From Alkalibacillus flavidus (GTDB lineage Bacteria > Bacillota > Bacilli > Bacillales > Alkalibacillaceae): a stretch of 64,000 nucleotides of DNA. Under the pieces are notes generated by a model. That model searched no databases. It was given only the letters and a program-made list of their open reading frames with translations, and was not told where the DNA came from. Both the position numbers and the translations under genes were made by a program. The stretch is taken from NCBI RefSeq assembly GCF_040545925.1, contig NZ_JBEPMX010000007.1, forward strand, positions 1-64,000, given 5' to 3'. Positions 1 to 7,366 of the stretch are shown one piece after another. The first letter of the stretch is position 1; every line of letters begins with the position of its first letter.

Positions 1-42
1 ATAGTCATCGAATGAAGAATCGAACTTCCATATTTCAGGAAG

Positions 43-76
43 AAAGTGTTCAGAATTAATTAGCAAAAAGTGTTCA
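43..76. repeat. Paired AAAGTGTTCA repeats, possible IS end
   Basis: The ten-base word AAAGTGTTCA occurs twice, 24 nt apart (43-52 and 67-76). The second copy is followed by a T-rich run and TTGACG. Such paired TGTTCA words next to TTGAC are reminiscent of the multiple terminal repeats of IS21-family elements. That is an inference: the element would lie left of the window and no transposase is visible here. Confidence 0.3.
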
Positions 77-99
77 TTTTTACTTGACGCTTACAACCT

Positions 100-147
100 A
101 TCAAGCATCTATAAAAACGAGCAGATCAAGCATCTATAAAAACGAGC
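100..147. repeat. 23-bp tandem direct repeat
   Basis: A 23-bp unit, beginning ATCAAGCATC and ending AAACGAGC, occurs twice without mismatch at 100-122 and 125-147, with two bases between. It lies between the possible IS end and the broken minus-strand reading frame at 158-319, so it may be an insertion or slippage scar. Confidence 0.7.
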
Positions 148-157
148 TGAATTTATA

Positions 158-319
158 TCATCGTTGTTCCTGTAGCTCTCCTAATCGTGTATTAATCTCC
201 TTTAACTCAGTCATCCAATGTTCAACGTTATTAGGTTTATCATTCCATGGAATATCCGACTGTCTGTCCATCAAACTATGGAATTCTTCAATCTGTTCAA
301 ATGATGTTTTTATAAATTT
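158..319 (-). pseudogene. Fragment of an unknown protein, 5' end missing
   Basis: The minus strand is open from just after a TAG at 320-322 to a TGA at 158-160 and has coding-like composition: charged, ending LGELQEQR. The only internal ATG, at 271, would give a 37-residue peptide and has no clear ribosome site. It most likely is the C-terminal remnant of a gene cut near the repeats at 43-147. No family is recognised. Confidence 0.35.
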
Positions 320-348
320 CTAGTGATACGATTAGAGTGAGAGGGTGA

Positions 349-795
349 ATGATGATGCAAAAAAGATTAGTTTTATTCTATTGTTTAGTGGCATTATGTT
401 TTCTTTCGGTTATTTTATTTACAGGAAACCCTTTAAACAAGACGAATCAAACATTTACTGCGAACATTTCCATAGCCGATTTAACGATTAACGATAAGTT
501 TACTGAAAACAATCAATACTACATAGATCTTACCTTCGAAAATGAATTTTATGTATCACGCTATAATATAGAAAATAATAAAAGAGTCTATCGATTATCT
601 AATAAAGAAATTTACGAAAAAATTGATTTAGATAGTAATGATAATTATGGTGGTATGACTCTTAAAGTCATGATTCATCCAAACGATATCAATAAAGAGG
701 AATTGCAGAATATTCAACAGGAACCACAATTAATCTTTTCTAAGAAAAAGTATAGTAAATATGTAGAAGTGATAGATATATTGTCAAAAGGCTAA
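349..795 (+). CDS. Hypothetical membrane-anchored protein, 148 aa
   Basis: The start is set by GAGAGGGTGA just upstream of three consecutive ATG codons. Residues 5-26 form one hydrophobic segment that could be a signal peptide or anchor. No lipobox cysteine sits at its end, so an uncleaved anchor is likely. The remaining roughly 120 residues are polar, rich in Asn, Asp and Lys, and should lie outside the cell. No family is recognised. It is the first of a plus-strand series of small anchored proteins (848, 1501, 2946, 3486), each with its own ribosome site. Confidence 0.7.
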   Translation: MMMQKRLVLFYCLVALCFLSVILFTGNPLNKTNQTFTANISIADLTINDKFTENNQYYIDLTFENEFYVSRYNIENNKRVYRLSNKEIYEKIDLDSNDNYGGMTLKVMIHPNDINKEELQNIQQEPQLIFSKKKYSKYVEVIDILSKG

Positions 796-847
796 ATGTC
801 TAAATGATTTTGGAATAATTTAGTTAACGAGCGGAAAGGAAAAAAGT

Positions 848-1321
848 ATGATTAAGAAGTGGAAATATGGTGTTTGGATTATCAGTTTGTTAATATCATA
901 CGTGATTTTTATGATAATGGAGATAGGTACTGCCGATCCATCCAGCTCACACGGGAATCGAAATCCCTTTTTAATATTATTATTTATGTTGTGGCCAGTC
1001 ATATTTATCTTTTATTATTTAACAACAGATATCACAGCAAGATTCCTTTTACAAAAGAAAAGCAATATCTTAAATGCAGCAATCTTAGTATGTAGTTTGC
1101 TCGCTGGAGGGATACTGTATTTCCTTATTCGAACAAAAGCAAGTGCTGTAATCAATGCACTAGAGAAGTCTAGCAACGAAGCATATATCCAAGGATTAAA
1201 CCAATTCACCAATAGTATATACTTTAACCATTACACCTTTTTACTGACAGTCATTTTGTGCATCATGCTAGGTTCTGGCATTTCTTTCCTAGCAACTAAA
1301 TTCAAAAGTAATTATCAATAA
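848..1321 (+). CDS. Hypothetical multi-pass membrane protein, 157 aa
   Basis: AAAGGA lies a short distance upstream of the ATG. Four hydrophobic stretches are visible, near residues 8-25, 40-58, 72-94 and 130-150. The loop after the third is polar and ends in an NQFTNS segment. The protein ends with a basic tail. It is not recognised as any named family; a function cannot be given. It follows the 349 gene by 52 nt and may be co-transcribed with it. Confidence 0.7.
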   Translation: MIKKWKYGVWIISLLISYVIFMIMEIGTADPSSSHGNRNPFLILLFMLWPVIFIFYYLTTDITARFLLQKKSNILNAAILVCSLLAGGILYFLIRTKASAVINALEKSSNEAYIQGLNQFTNSIYFNHYTFLLTVILCIMLGSGISFLATKFKSNYQ

Positions 1322-1380
1322 TACATTAAAATGACTTCTATTTAATCGTTACACCAGGCCCAAATCAAGTTACTGTTTGA

Positions 1381-1410
1381 CACCAATAATTCTTGGTTTT
1401 TATATTGGTG
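1381..1410. repeat. Short inverted repeat in intergenic gap
   Basis: CACCAATA and TATTGGTG form 8-bp arms separated by 14 bases in the gap between the 848 and 1501 genes. There is no T tract that would make it a strong terminator. It may be an operator or a chance hairpin. Confidence 0.35.
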
Positions 1411-1500
1411 ATAAATGTTTTGGAAATATATTCATTATAATTCCAACAATACAGTTGATTAAATTTGCTATACAACTAGTAGAGGTGTTACATCATTCAA

Positions 1501-2007
1501 ATGTATAAAAAAGCCACATTAATCTTACTCGTCACAAACTTGATCGTCGGAATCTTTTTCTTTTTGGAATACCAAGAGAATAAGGAAATTCAAAATTCAG
1601 TTTTACGCGAGTATATCCAAAGTCAACATAGTATTAGTCATAACTTAACAAAGGCTAAGAGCTATTATGATTCTGGCGATACTGATGCATTTTATTCAAG
1701 CTTAAAACAAGCGAGTGAACAATACCATTTAGCTTCTCATTTAGTCGCCAATGGTAGTATAGGCGAAAGTCTAACCCCTCATCATTCTATATTTCAATTT
1801 AACGAAGATGGACTATCTGTCGTGAACCAAACTTTGTATAAATTATACCAAGATGATTTTAACTCACGAGATATAAGTGACCTAACCGAATTATCAAATA
1901 CCATGGATCAATTCACAGAAGAGCTTGATTACAATGAAATTACTGCGGGTAAAAGCTCCAAAGAAACAGTAAATCAAATTAAAGTTATTATCGATGAACT
2001 CCAATAG
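1501..2007 (+). CDS. Hypothetical anchored coiled-coil protein, 168 aa
   Basis: An N-terminal hydrophobic segment (residues 6-23) is followed by a long polar, helix-prone region with many Glu, Gln, Ser and Lys residues. This suggests a single-pass protein with an extracytoplasmic helical domain. A GAGGTG site is present, although 15 or more bases upstream. Its overall plan (short anchor, helical ectodomain) resembles the 14171 gene, but I see no clear residue-level match. Function unknown. Confidence 0.65.
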   Translation: MYKKATLILLVTNLIVGIFFFLEYQENKEIQNSVLREYIQSQHSISHNLTKAKSYYDSGDTDAFYSSLKQASEQYHLASHLVANGSIGESLTPHHSIFQFNEDGLSVVNQTLYKLYQDDFNSRDISDLTELSNTMDQFTEELDYNEITAGKSSKETVNQIKVIIDELQ

Positions 2008-2073
2008 AATCATAGGGCAATAATCTGTGAGTTTTAACTTTTTTGAGGTCTCCTTCACATGGAGTTCCCGTGT

Positions 2074-2352
2074 TTATAATATTTCTTTTCCTTCATTACC
2101 AAGTTCAATTTCGTTGTGGCGATTAAAATCATTAATCTGATTTAACATATCATTCAGTGACAAATCCTGGTTCACTGGCTCTATGACAATCCCTGTATTA
2201 GTGGATTTTATCGATACCTTTGAACCATTTATTAGACCGTGTTGATATGCAATGTCATGGGGAATGCATACCACTAGACCATCACCCCAGTCTATGATTG
2301 TTTTGATCTCATTAAATTCGTCTTTACGTTGCTCAGACTTATTAATTTCCAT
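2074..2352 (-). CDS. MazE/AbrB-type antitoxin-like DNA-binding protein, orphan
   Basis: The segment reading WGDGLVVCIPHDIA followed by HGLINGSKVSI matches the swapped-hairpin fold of MazE/AbrB/SpoVT proteins (typically WGNSLAVRIPK...GL..GD.V). The C-terminus has the usual LNDMLNQI and RHNEIELG pattern of MazE antitoxins that contact the toxin. I prefer the internal ATG (MEINKSEQ) over an earlier in-frame ATG at 2394 because AAAGG lies upstream of it. No MazF-like toxin gene is adjacent: the next gene is the convergent 1501 gene. It may therefore be a solitary antitoxin or a transcription factor. The family call is good, the role is inferred. Confidence 0.7.
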   Translation of the reverse strand: MEINKSEQRKDEFNEIKTIIDWGDGLVVCIPHDIAYQHGLINGSKVSIKSTNTGIVIEPVNQDLSLNDMLNQINDFNRHNEIELGNEGKEIL

Positions 2353-2571
2353 TTTAATACACCAACCTTTTTGATGAGACTCTTTAATATACATTATCCT
2401 TTAACTCGTTAATCTAAACAACTTACATTCTAGTTTACATCACGTTATATCAATGCTCACAGCCGAATGAAACAATACATTACATAATCGATAAGAGTTT
2501 GAAAAGCCAAGATAAAATCACCCGTATTTCATCAAAACCGAACAAACGAACATCCAATACGGAATAAGGAC

Positions 2572-2796
2572 GTGAATAATATGTGGAAAGCACTAGGTGG
2601 AATCATTATTATAGCTATATTAGCACTCATTGCATGGAACAGTTCAGAACATTTATCAGAAGAATTTATGTACTTCGCCTTGGGGGCAATGGTCTTAGGT
2701 TTTGGATTCAGCTTTCTAAAAGACAATCATCGTTTCTATGGCTACTCCATGATTGGCATTTCTGTGTTTTTTCTAGTTGTGGGTATACTTATGTGA
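2572..2796 (+). CDS. Small membrane protein, 74 aa
   Basis: The GTG start is preceded by AATAAGGAC; an in-frame ATG follows three codons later. Two or three hydrophobic helices cover residues 8-22, 31-48 and 57-73, with a short charged loop (KDNHR) between the last two. No family recognised. A decayed relative of its first 20 codons and ribosome site is visible at about 4728-4792. Confidence 0.65.
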   Translation: MNNMWKALGGIIIIAILALIAWNSSEHLSEEFMYFALGAMVLGFGFSFLKDNHRFYGYSMIGISVFFLVVGILM

Positions 2797-2945
2797 TGTG
2801 AAGCAGCACTGTTTAAATTGACATGGAGGCATTAAAGTATTCAAACCCGATCTTTCAATGCAACTCATTATGAAACAAATAACCGCCCCGTCAAACCGTT
2901 TAAACGTTCTTAAGATGAATATATTTTGAAAGGAAGTCGTTTTAA

Positions 2946-3332
2946 ATGTCTACTAAAAGAAAATTAATATATCTTTCTTTAATTCTGATAGTCTCATCAA
3001 TTATCTTTGCTGAATACGTTGGCTTAACAAATTTAAGCAACGATCAATTGAACTCAAGAGGATTAGCTGGAGCAGTTGTGTTAGATAAGGAAAAAGACGA
3101 AGATAATAACAATTATTATATATTTATTGGTTTAGTGGATGAACCAAATCCAGTAAAGGTACAAGTGAAATCAGAGAATATGTGGAACTTAATTGAGCAA
3201 CATCGTACGTATACTGTTCTTTATAAATGGACTAACAACGAAACGCCTATCCTAGATCAAATAGAAATAAATGATGAATTCGCTAATATTTATAAAGATG
3301 AGATTGAAACACTCATCAAAAGAAACAACTAA
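2946..3332 (+). CDS. Hypothetical anchored protein, 128 aa
   Basis: AAAGGAAG lies 11 bases before the ATG. Residues 6-24 form an anchor or signal segment. The rest is polar and acidic, with an LVDEPNPVKVQV strand-like stretch, and probably folds outside the membrane. It belongs by position and plan to the series of single-anchor proteins at 349, 1501 and 3486. Function unknown. Confidence 0.65.
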   Translation: MSTKRKLIYLSLILIVSSIIFAEYVGLTNLSNDQLNSRGLAGAVVLDKEKDEDNNNYYIFIGLVDEPNPVKVQVKSENMWNLIEQHRTYTVLYKWTNNETPILDQIEINDEFANIYKDEIETLIKRNN

Positions 3333-3485
3333 ACACTAGCACATTTATTTTAAGTGACCTGTTGAATCTTATTTGTGGAAATCTGTTGATTATTATTTGT
3401 AGAAAACTGTTGAATTCAGCATCGTTTGCAACATGTCAATTGTTTCAAAAGACGTACATAAGCATTAAAAGAAGGTGTAAACAGA

Positions 3486-4004
3486 ATGAGACTTGTCAAA
3501 AATATGTTTTTATTTTTACTTATAGTCGGGATTATATATTTCATGTTTGTTATATTGACACCTACAGCGATCGACACTCAATATGAAGGCTATGTTTATC
3601 AATTAGGAAGCAACGAAGCAAATGGTGAAAAAGTGACGATTGAGATAAAAGGGGAGTTACAGGGGTCCATTTTTACTAACAAACAATTTGCAGGTTCATT
3701 AACTATTGATGGTAAGCAAATCCCATCTCATAATGCGGTAGAAGATACAGTGACGCTAGAGTTAGAAGAATCATTGGGAGGTCTACTTGTTTATAGTGAA
3801 CAACAAGGGCGGAGTTATAATATTATTCAGTACGGAGAGTTACATCAAAATGGTGAATTCGAGGAGATAGTCATTAAGAAATTCTCTGAAGATAATGGTT
3901 GGAACGGGGAAGATGGTATGATAATCGCAGCACCAGCCAGTAACAAGGCGCAAGCTTTAAATGTCGCGAATGACATACTAAGCCCATCTAATCCTTTGGA
4001 GTGA
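3486..4004 (+). CDS. Anchored protein, paralogue of the protein at 42451
   Basis: The start has AAGGTG 10 bases upstream. An N-terminal helix (residues 8-24) is followed by a beta-rich domain. This domain is clearly homologous to the minus-strand protein at 42451-43002. Shared patterns, in order, are Y.G...QLG.N, V.I.I.GE, GS.TIDG...PS, DTVTLE or DELTVT, and a conserved C-terminal block DGMIIAAPASN matching DGIIISAPANN. Each ends with an ALNVAND or AISIANR helix. No known family comes to mind; the pair probably defines a small extracytoplasmic domain family of this lineage. Confidence 0.75.
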   Translation: MRLVKNMFLFLLIVGIIYFMFVILTPTAIDTQYEGYVYQLGSNEANGEKVTIEIKGELQGSIFTNKQFAGSLTIDGKQIPSHNAVEDTVTLELEESLGGLLVYSEQQGRSYNIIQYGELHQNGEFEEIVIKKFSEDNGWNGEDGMIIAAPASNKAQALNVANDILSPSNPLE

Positions 4005-4032
4005 CTGAGATCACTAGAAGTAATTTTACATA

Positions 4033-4083
4033 GCTGTTTAATGTTTTTTACCTCTAATAGCGACTTGCTTTAAACAGTTTTTT
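4033..4083 (+). terminator. Possible terminator after the 3486 gene
   Basis: CTGTTTAA near 4034 pairs with TTAAACAG followed by a T run. The arms are short (8 bp) and the loop is long, so this is a weak call. Confidence 0.3.
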
Positions 4084-4201
4084 AAAACATTTCACTTCTT
4101 AAAGTACTAGTTATAAAAATTCCCTACTTAAATGCTATTCCTCAGCACAGCAAGCCGAATATCATCATCGACTCATTATCAAAGTGTTCTTTCCTTATAT
4201 A

Positions 4202-4230
4202 TTGACAATGAACCATAGAAACAGTATATT
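4202..4230 (+). promoter_or_regulatory. Strong plus-strand promoter for an antisense RNA
   Basis: A perfect TTGACA box (4202-4207) and a TATATT box (4225-4230) are separated by exactly 17 bases. No plus-strand gene follows within 5 kb of the right type. The transcript it would start, near 4237, runs into the 3' end of the minus-strand toxin-like gene. Confidence 0.7.
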
Positions 4231-4236
4231 TTAATT

Positions 4237-4403
4237 AGATAAGTAAACATGCATACAACAATTTAGATATGCATAAACTAAAAAAGCAGGATGCTGCGAA
4301 CATCCTGCTGAGCAACCGAAACGTCACAAGGCGTAGGTTGTGATTAATCTTTGGTGTTTTCGTTCTGACTACCTTGCTTGGCCGAGCAAGGTAGTTTTTC
4401 TTT
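4237..4403 (+). ncRNA. Predicted antisense antitoxin RNA of a type I module
   Basis: The start is predicted from the promoter at 4202-4230. The end is a rho-independent terminator: ACTACCTTGCT (4368-4378) pairs perfectly with AGCAAGGTAGT (4385-4395), followed by TTTTTCTTT. The roughly 165-nt RNA contains no convincing reading frame. It is fully complementary to the last third of the toxin-like reading frame and its 3' untranslated region. This convergent, 3'-overlapping arrangement is that of TxpA/RatA and BsrG/SR4 in B. subtilis. Transcription itself is inferred. Confidence 0.6.
4278..4309 (-). terminator. Terminator of the toxin-like mRNA
   Basis: On the minus strand AGCAGGATG (reverse of 4301-4309) pairs with CATCCTGCT (reverse of 4285-4293), followed by a TTTTT run. 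It closes a transcript starting near 4580. Confidence 0.75.
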
Positions 4404-4505
4404 ACCATCCCCTTTGATGATCATCAAAGGAAAAATGATAATGTGAGCATCAATGTTTATGGTGATTAGCACAAAGACTAATCCCACTAACATATAAACT
4501 CCCAT
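4344..4505 (-). CDS. Putative type I toxin: 53-aa membrane peptide
   Basis: The reading frame begins at an ATG with a very strong GGAAGGGGGG site and encodes 53 residues. Residues 3-30 are one hydrophobic helix (starting MGVYMLVGLVFVL), followed by a charged tail KGDGKEK and a polar end QNENTKD. Size and plan match membrane toxins of type I modules such as TxpA and BsrG, but the sequence is not one I recognise. Its mRNA has a long leader (about 75 nt) that can pair with its own 3' region at two places. A predicted antisense RNA covers codons from about 35 onward and the 3' untranslated region. Toxicity is inferred. Confidence 0.6.
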   Translation of the reverse strand: MGVYMLVGLVFVLITINIDAHIIIFPLMIIKGDGKEKLPCSAKQGSQNENTKD

Positions 4506-4579
4506 AGGTACCCCCCTTCCTGCGCCTTAGAAAAGCGCTTAGAGGTTCAACCCACTACCTTGCTCCGTTTTCGGTTGCC
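4506..4579 (-). promoter_or_regulatory. Structured leader of the toxin-like mRNA
   Basis: The predicted 5' end (minus strand, 4578-4566) reads GCAACCGAAAACG. It can pair with CGTTTCGGTTGC near the 3' end (4323-4312), with one bulged A. Next, GAGCAAGGTAGT (4565-4554) can pair with CTACCTTGCTC inside the reading frame (4394-4384), competing with a local hairpin there. Such 5'-3' closure is typical of type I toxin mRNAs, where it delays translation until processing. Confidence 0.55.
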
Positions 4580-4586
4580 TATCTCT

Positions 4587-4615
4587 ATTATACTAGCTTT
4601 ACAGTTACTTTTGAA
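4587..4615 (-). promoter_or_regulatory. Promoter of the toxin-like gene
   Basis: On the minus strand a consensus TATAAT (4592-4587) is preceded 17 bases upstream by TTCAAA as a weak -35 box. The predicted start, near 4580, begins the structured leader. Confidence 0.65.
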
Positions 4616-4727
4616 TAAACATATAGATTGAGGTCATAATGCATTGTTACTTTTTGAAATGGTATAAATGCTGTATGTAGCCATCTTTTAATAGTTTTAA
4701 ATTTGAAAATAGACATTCAGCGATGAA

Positions 4728-4792
4728 TAAGGAGATGAGTATAATCTGAAAAGGGTTTGCAGGAATCATATTTATAGCTATATTTGCTTAAT
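4728..4792 (+). pseudogene. Decayed relic of the small membrane gene at 2572
   Basis: The stretch beginning GAATAAGGAGATGAG aligns with the ribosome site and first 20 codons of the 2572 gene. The match is especially clear around GGAATCATATTTATAGC against GGAATCATTATTATAGC. It has in-frame stops (a TGA early and a TAA after about 18 codons), so it is a remnant. The gap 4593-4917 holds nothing else I can name. Confidence 0.45.
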
Positions 4793-4917
4793 ACTGTTTT
4801 AAAATGTTTGTTAGTTTGTACCGTCAATTCATACGGCAATCAGTCTCATATCAAGTATTACCGTACTTATGAGACCTTCAAAGTTAACTCGATACATTGA
4901 TAATGCTGTTAAATTAT

Positions 4918-5154
4918 TTATATCAATGTATATACTCCAATAAAAATAAGCGAACTCAAACTCAACAAAACACCCAATACAATTAACAGCCGATTCTCAA
5001 GGGCATTGGCAATCAAAATTGTTCCCAGACCGCAAACAAACGTTACCATCACAGTAACCCCAAATCCATAATCAATAAAAACGTAATAATAGGAAGCCAA
5101 TCCGCCGATATACAAAAGCCAATAGAATATAAGGTAAGCCATTTTACCATTCAT
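4918..5154 (-). CDS. Small membrane protein, 78 aa
   Basis: The ATG follows GAAAGGAG. Three hydrophobic segments are visible, at about residues 6-24, 30-47 and 53-77. Loops are very short. Unrecognised. It opens a long run of minus-strand genes extending to 14.9 kb. Confidence 0.65.
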   Translation of the reverse strand: MNGKMAYLIFYWLLYIGGLASYYYVFIDYGFGVTVMVTFVCGLGTILIANALENRLLIVLGVLLSLSSLIFIGVYTLI

Positions 5155-5222
5155 AGGGATAACTCCTTTCTCTCTCGAGGCACAGTCATGTTCAATTCAT
5201 TTTTAAGAAACACATAATAAGA

Positions 5223-5669
5223 TCAGTTTGTGTCTAAAATCTCTTTAAATCTAAAATCAGTTAACGGAAAAGGGTTCTCTTCCCAAAAATTAACATCCCC
5301 TTCTTCCAAAACAGCAAACCGCGCTTCCTCTTCTAAATTAATTTGGTAACGATAAATTAAGTCCCCATCTTGATCAAGTAGTTCTAACTGATGGGTATAG
5401 TTATTCGAGGTCCGATATTCAAAGTAATTCCAATAAGAAGTAGATGGTCTTTTAGGAATCTCTTTTGAAATCTGTTCTGCAATTCGTCGCGACTGCGCTT
5501 TCGTTATCTTCTTTGAGGTTTCCTTTTCATAATTATAAACAGAACCACTATTAATTTGATTGATCTCAATATTCGGTATTGGTCTGTACGTGAATAAGTA
5601 CCAAGTACATAAAATTAACAGTATGACTGCAATGACAATTAATATGATTATCTTATACATCCTGGCCAA
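5223..5669 (-). CDS. Hypothetical anchored protein, 148 aa
   Basis: The N-terminus is one long hydrophobic helix (residues 6-27) ending before the sequence FTYRPIPN. The rest is soluble, with a TKAQSRRIAEQI helix and strand-like segments near YTHQLELLD and LIYRYQINL, probably a small extracytoplasmic sensor or inhibitor fold. It lies immediately downstream of the S66 peptidase gene with about 38 nt between them and may share its transcript. Function unknown. Confidence 0.65.
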   Translation of the reverse strand: MARMYKIIILIVIAVILLILCTWYLFTYRPIPNIEINQINSGSVYNYEKETSKKITKAQSRRIAEQISKEIPKRPSTSYWNYFEYRTSNNYTHQLELLDQDGDLIYRYQINLEEEARFAVLEEGDVNFWEENPFPLTDFRFKEILDTN

Positions 5670-5707
5670 TCTATCAAACCGCCCTTTTCCGTAAATCTAA
5701 ACATTTA

Positions 5708-6724
5708 TCATGATTTAAACGTCTGTAACACTCGACCTTCCCCATCACGAACATCGATTTCAGCATATGCCCCATTAACCAATGTGATTTGTGGTGGTAG
5801 ATGGCCACAATCAATATCGTAAATAATCGGAATTTGCAGCTCATCAGCAAGCTCTTGGTAAATATCTTCAACGGTATAATTGGTGACAGGTGTATTCGCT
5901 GCACTTCTGCCAAACATGATAGCCTGACAATCATCAAACCAGCCAGCTAATTTCATCTGTACCAACGTCCGACGCAGGTCCGGGGTCGATAACTCACAAT
6001 TTTCGAAGAACCAAATAACTGGGTCTCCCGGAATATGTTGATCTTTAAACTGCTTCACATCTCCATATGGCGTCCCGATTAAATGTCTAATCGTATCAAC
6101 GCATCCACCTAGCAGTCGCCCTTGAACGTTGACATCGTCGTTAGTCGTTGTTTTCCAGTAAGTGTCCTCTGACAAATTGAAAATATGTGGCGTCGGATTT
6201 TCAAAATCCCATTCTTGTTGATATTTTTCCGATGAATGCTGGAGAACAGAATCACCTTTTTTGGTAGACAAAACAGATTCCCACATAGCCGTCGTCTCGT
6301 CAGAATAATCCCCTCGTAAATCAACTAGATTTGTTCCGTGAGCCGTTGCGATACCTGTGTTTAGCGTTATAGCTAACAATAACAGACTAATATCAGAATA
6401 GCCTAAGATCCATTTGTTCTGGATACGGTTAAAATCGATATACTCTAACGTCTCAGCAAGCAATTCCCCACCCCACGGCGGAATAATAAGGTCGACATCG
6501 TCATCAAGCATCATCGCATTAAATTCTTCCGCCCGTTTCTTAGCAGGGGCAGATTTTGCCTTATCTTGAGTCCAAGGCGTCTCACCCGATTGAATGCTAT
6601 ACCCCTTTTCTTCCATACGCTTGAAAGCTGAGTGAAGCAACCCTTGCAATTCACTCGGCACTCCTGAAGATGGTGCCGTCACGCCAACCGTCATACCTTT
6701 TTCTAAAAATGGATATTGGATCAT
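5708..6724 (-). CDS. S66 family serine peptidase (LD-carboxypeptidase / MccF-like)
   Basis: At 338 residues this has the length and order of the S66 family: an opening GMTVGVTAPSS, an IPPWGGELLAE segment, the nucleophile Ser110 in GYSDIS, and the TAHGTNL stretch. A later FFENCE segment carries the probable catalytic Glu, and the closing CGHLPPQITL carries the catalytic His. Family members cleave the L-D peptide bond of muropeptides or inactivate microcin C-type peptide-nucleotides (MccF). Without a microcin cluster nearby either role is possible. The full triad is present, so the enzyme should be active in the cytoplasm. Confidence 0.9.
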   Translation of the reverse strand: MIQYPFLEKGMTVGVTAPSSGVPSELQGLLHSAFKRMEEKGYSIQSGETPWTQDKAKSAPAKKRAEEFNAMMLDDDVDLIIPPWGGELLAETLEYIDFNRIQNKWILGYSDISLLLLAITLNTGIATAHGTNLVDLRGDYSDETTAMWESVLSTKKGDSVLQHSSEKYQQEWDFENPTPHIFNLSEDTYWKTTTNDDVNVQGRLLGGCVDTIRHLIGTPYGDVKQFKDQHIPGDPVIWFFENCELSTPDLRRTLVQMKLAGWFDDCQAIMFGRSAANTPVTNYTVEDIYQELADELQIPIIYDIDCGHLPPQITLVNGAYAEIDVRDGEGRVLQTFKS

Positions 6725-6851
6725 ATGTACGCCTCCGTTTGCAATATTAGCTATATAGTCTATTTCTTATGCTCTAATTCAAACAACTTATGTTTAATAC
6801 CTGATAGTTCAGTATCTATATCTCTTAAAATCCCTCTCTTCCTAACTTAGA

Positions 6852-6977
6852 TACGGCGAATTTCCCTTCTGATACGGCGATATTTTTCCATTATACGGCG
6901 TTTTTTCGCAAACATTCGGCGAAATTCATTCGATTTACGGCGAAAAACTGACTATTTACGGCGATATCATTGTAAAT
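6852..6977. repeat. 21-nt periodic array, core TACGGCGA (6 units)
   Basis: The core TACGGCGA (one copy reads TTCGGCGA, one TACGGCGT) starts at 6852, 6873, 6894, 6915, 6936 and 6957, exactly 21 nt apart each time. The 13 bases between cores are A/T-rich and vary. The array lies in the 325-nt gap upstream of the S66 peptidase gene and downstream of the 7050 gene. It contains no reading frame. Confidence 0.9.
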
Positions 6978-7049
6978 AATTACTTTTTTTAACACCACCG
7001 AACATCCTCGTTACACCACCTAATAGCACAAACGAAAAACCAGCACTTT

Positions 7050-7334
7050 CTAGTTCATATTCGTCATCAGTAATAGCCATAGAATAAAGAGTAATAATAA
7101 AAATAATGAAACGGCCATTAAGAAGAAAAAGGCTATCAAGTAGGCTGTACTAAAGCCATAAGTCAACTTTAAAAAACGCAAGAATAGCACAATGGCACCA
7201 ACCATTAGTGTTCCTGTTATGATGATCCAAAGTAATCCTGGGCCAATCACATTAGGGCTCAGCAAAAAGTTCAAGATACCAACAATAAATAAAATAACAC
7301 TCAAAATTAAAGAATTTTTTTGATTAAACAACAT
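7050..7334 (-). CDS. Small membrane protein, 94 aa
   Basis: Three hydrophobic segments (about residues 8-24, 30-52 and 60-90) with few charged residues. An upstream AAAGGGGAT serves as ribosome site. It is the distal member of a tight minus-strand group with 7367 and 7697. No recognised family. Confidence 0.65.
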   Translation of the reverse strand: MLFNQKNSLILSVILFIVGILNFLLSPNVIGPGLLWIIITGTLMVGAIVLFLRFLKLTYGFSTAYLIAFFFLMAVSLFLLLLFILWLLLMTNMN

Positions 7335-7366
7335 CGTATCCCCTTTATCAAACTTAATCCATTTCG

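Noticed and set aside
84..323. Plus-strand frame of 79 codons
   Set aside because: It overlaps the direct repeats and runs against a better coding frame on the minus strand (158-319); composition is Ser/Leu-rich as expected from an antisense shadow.
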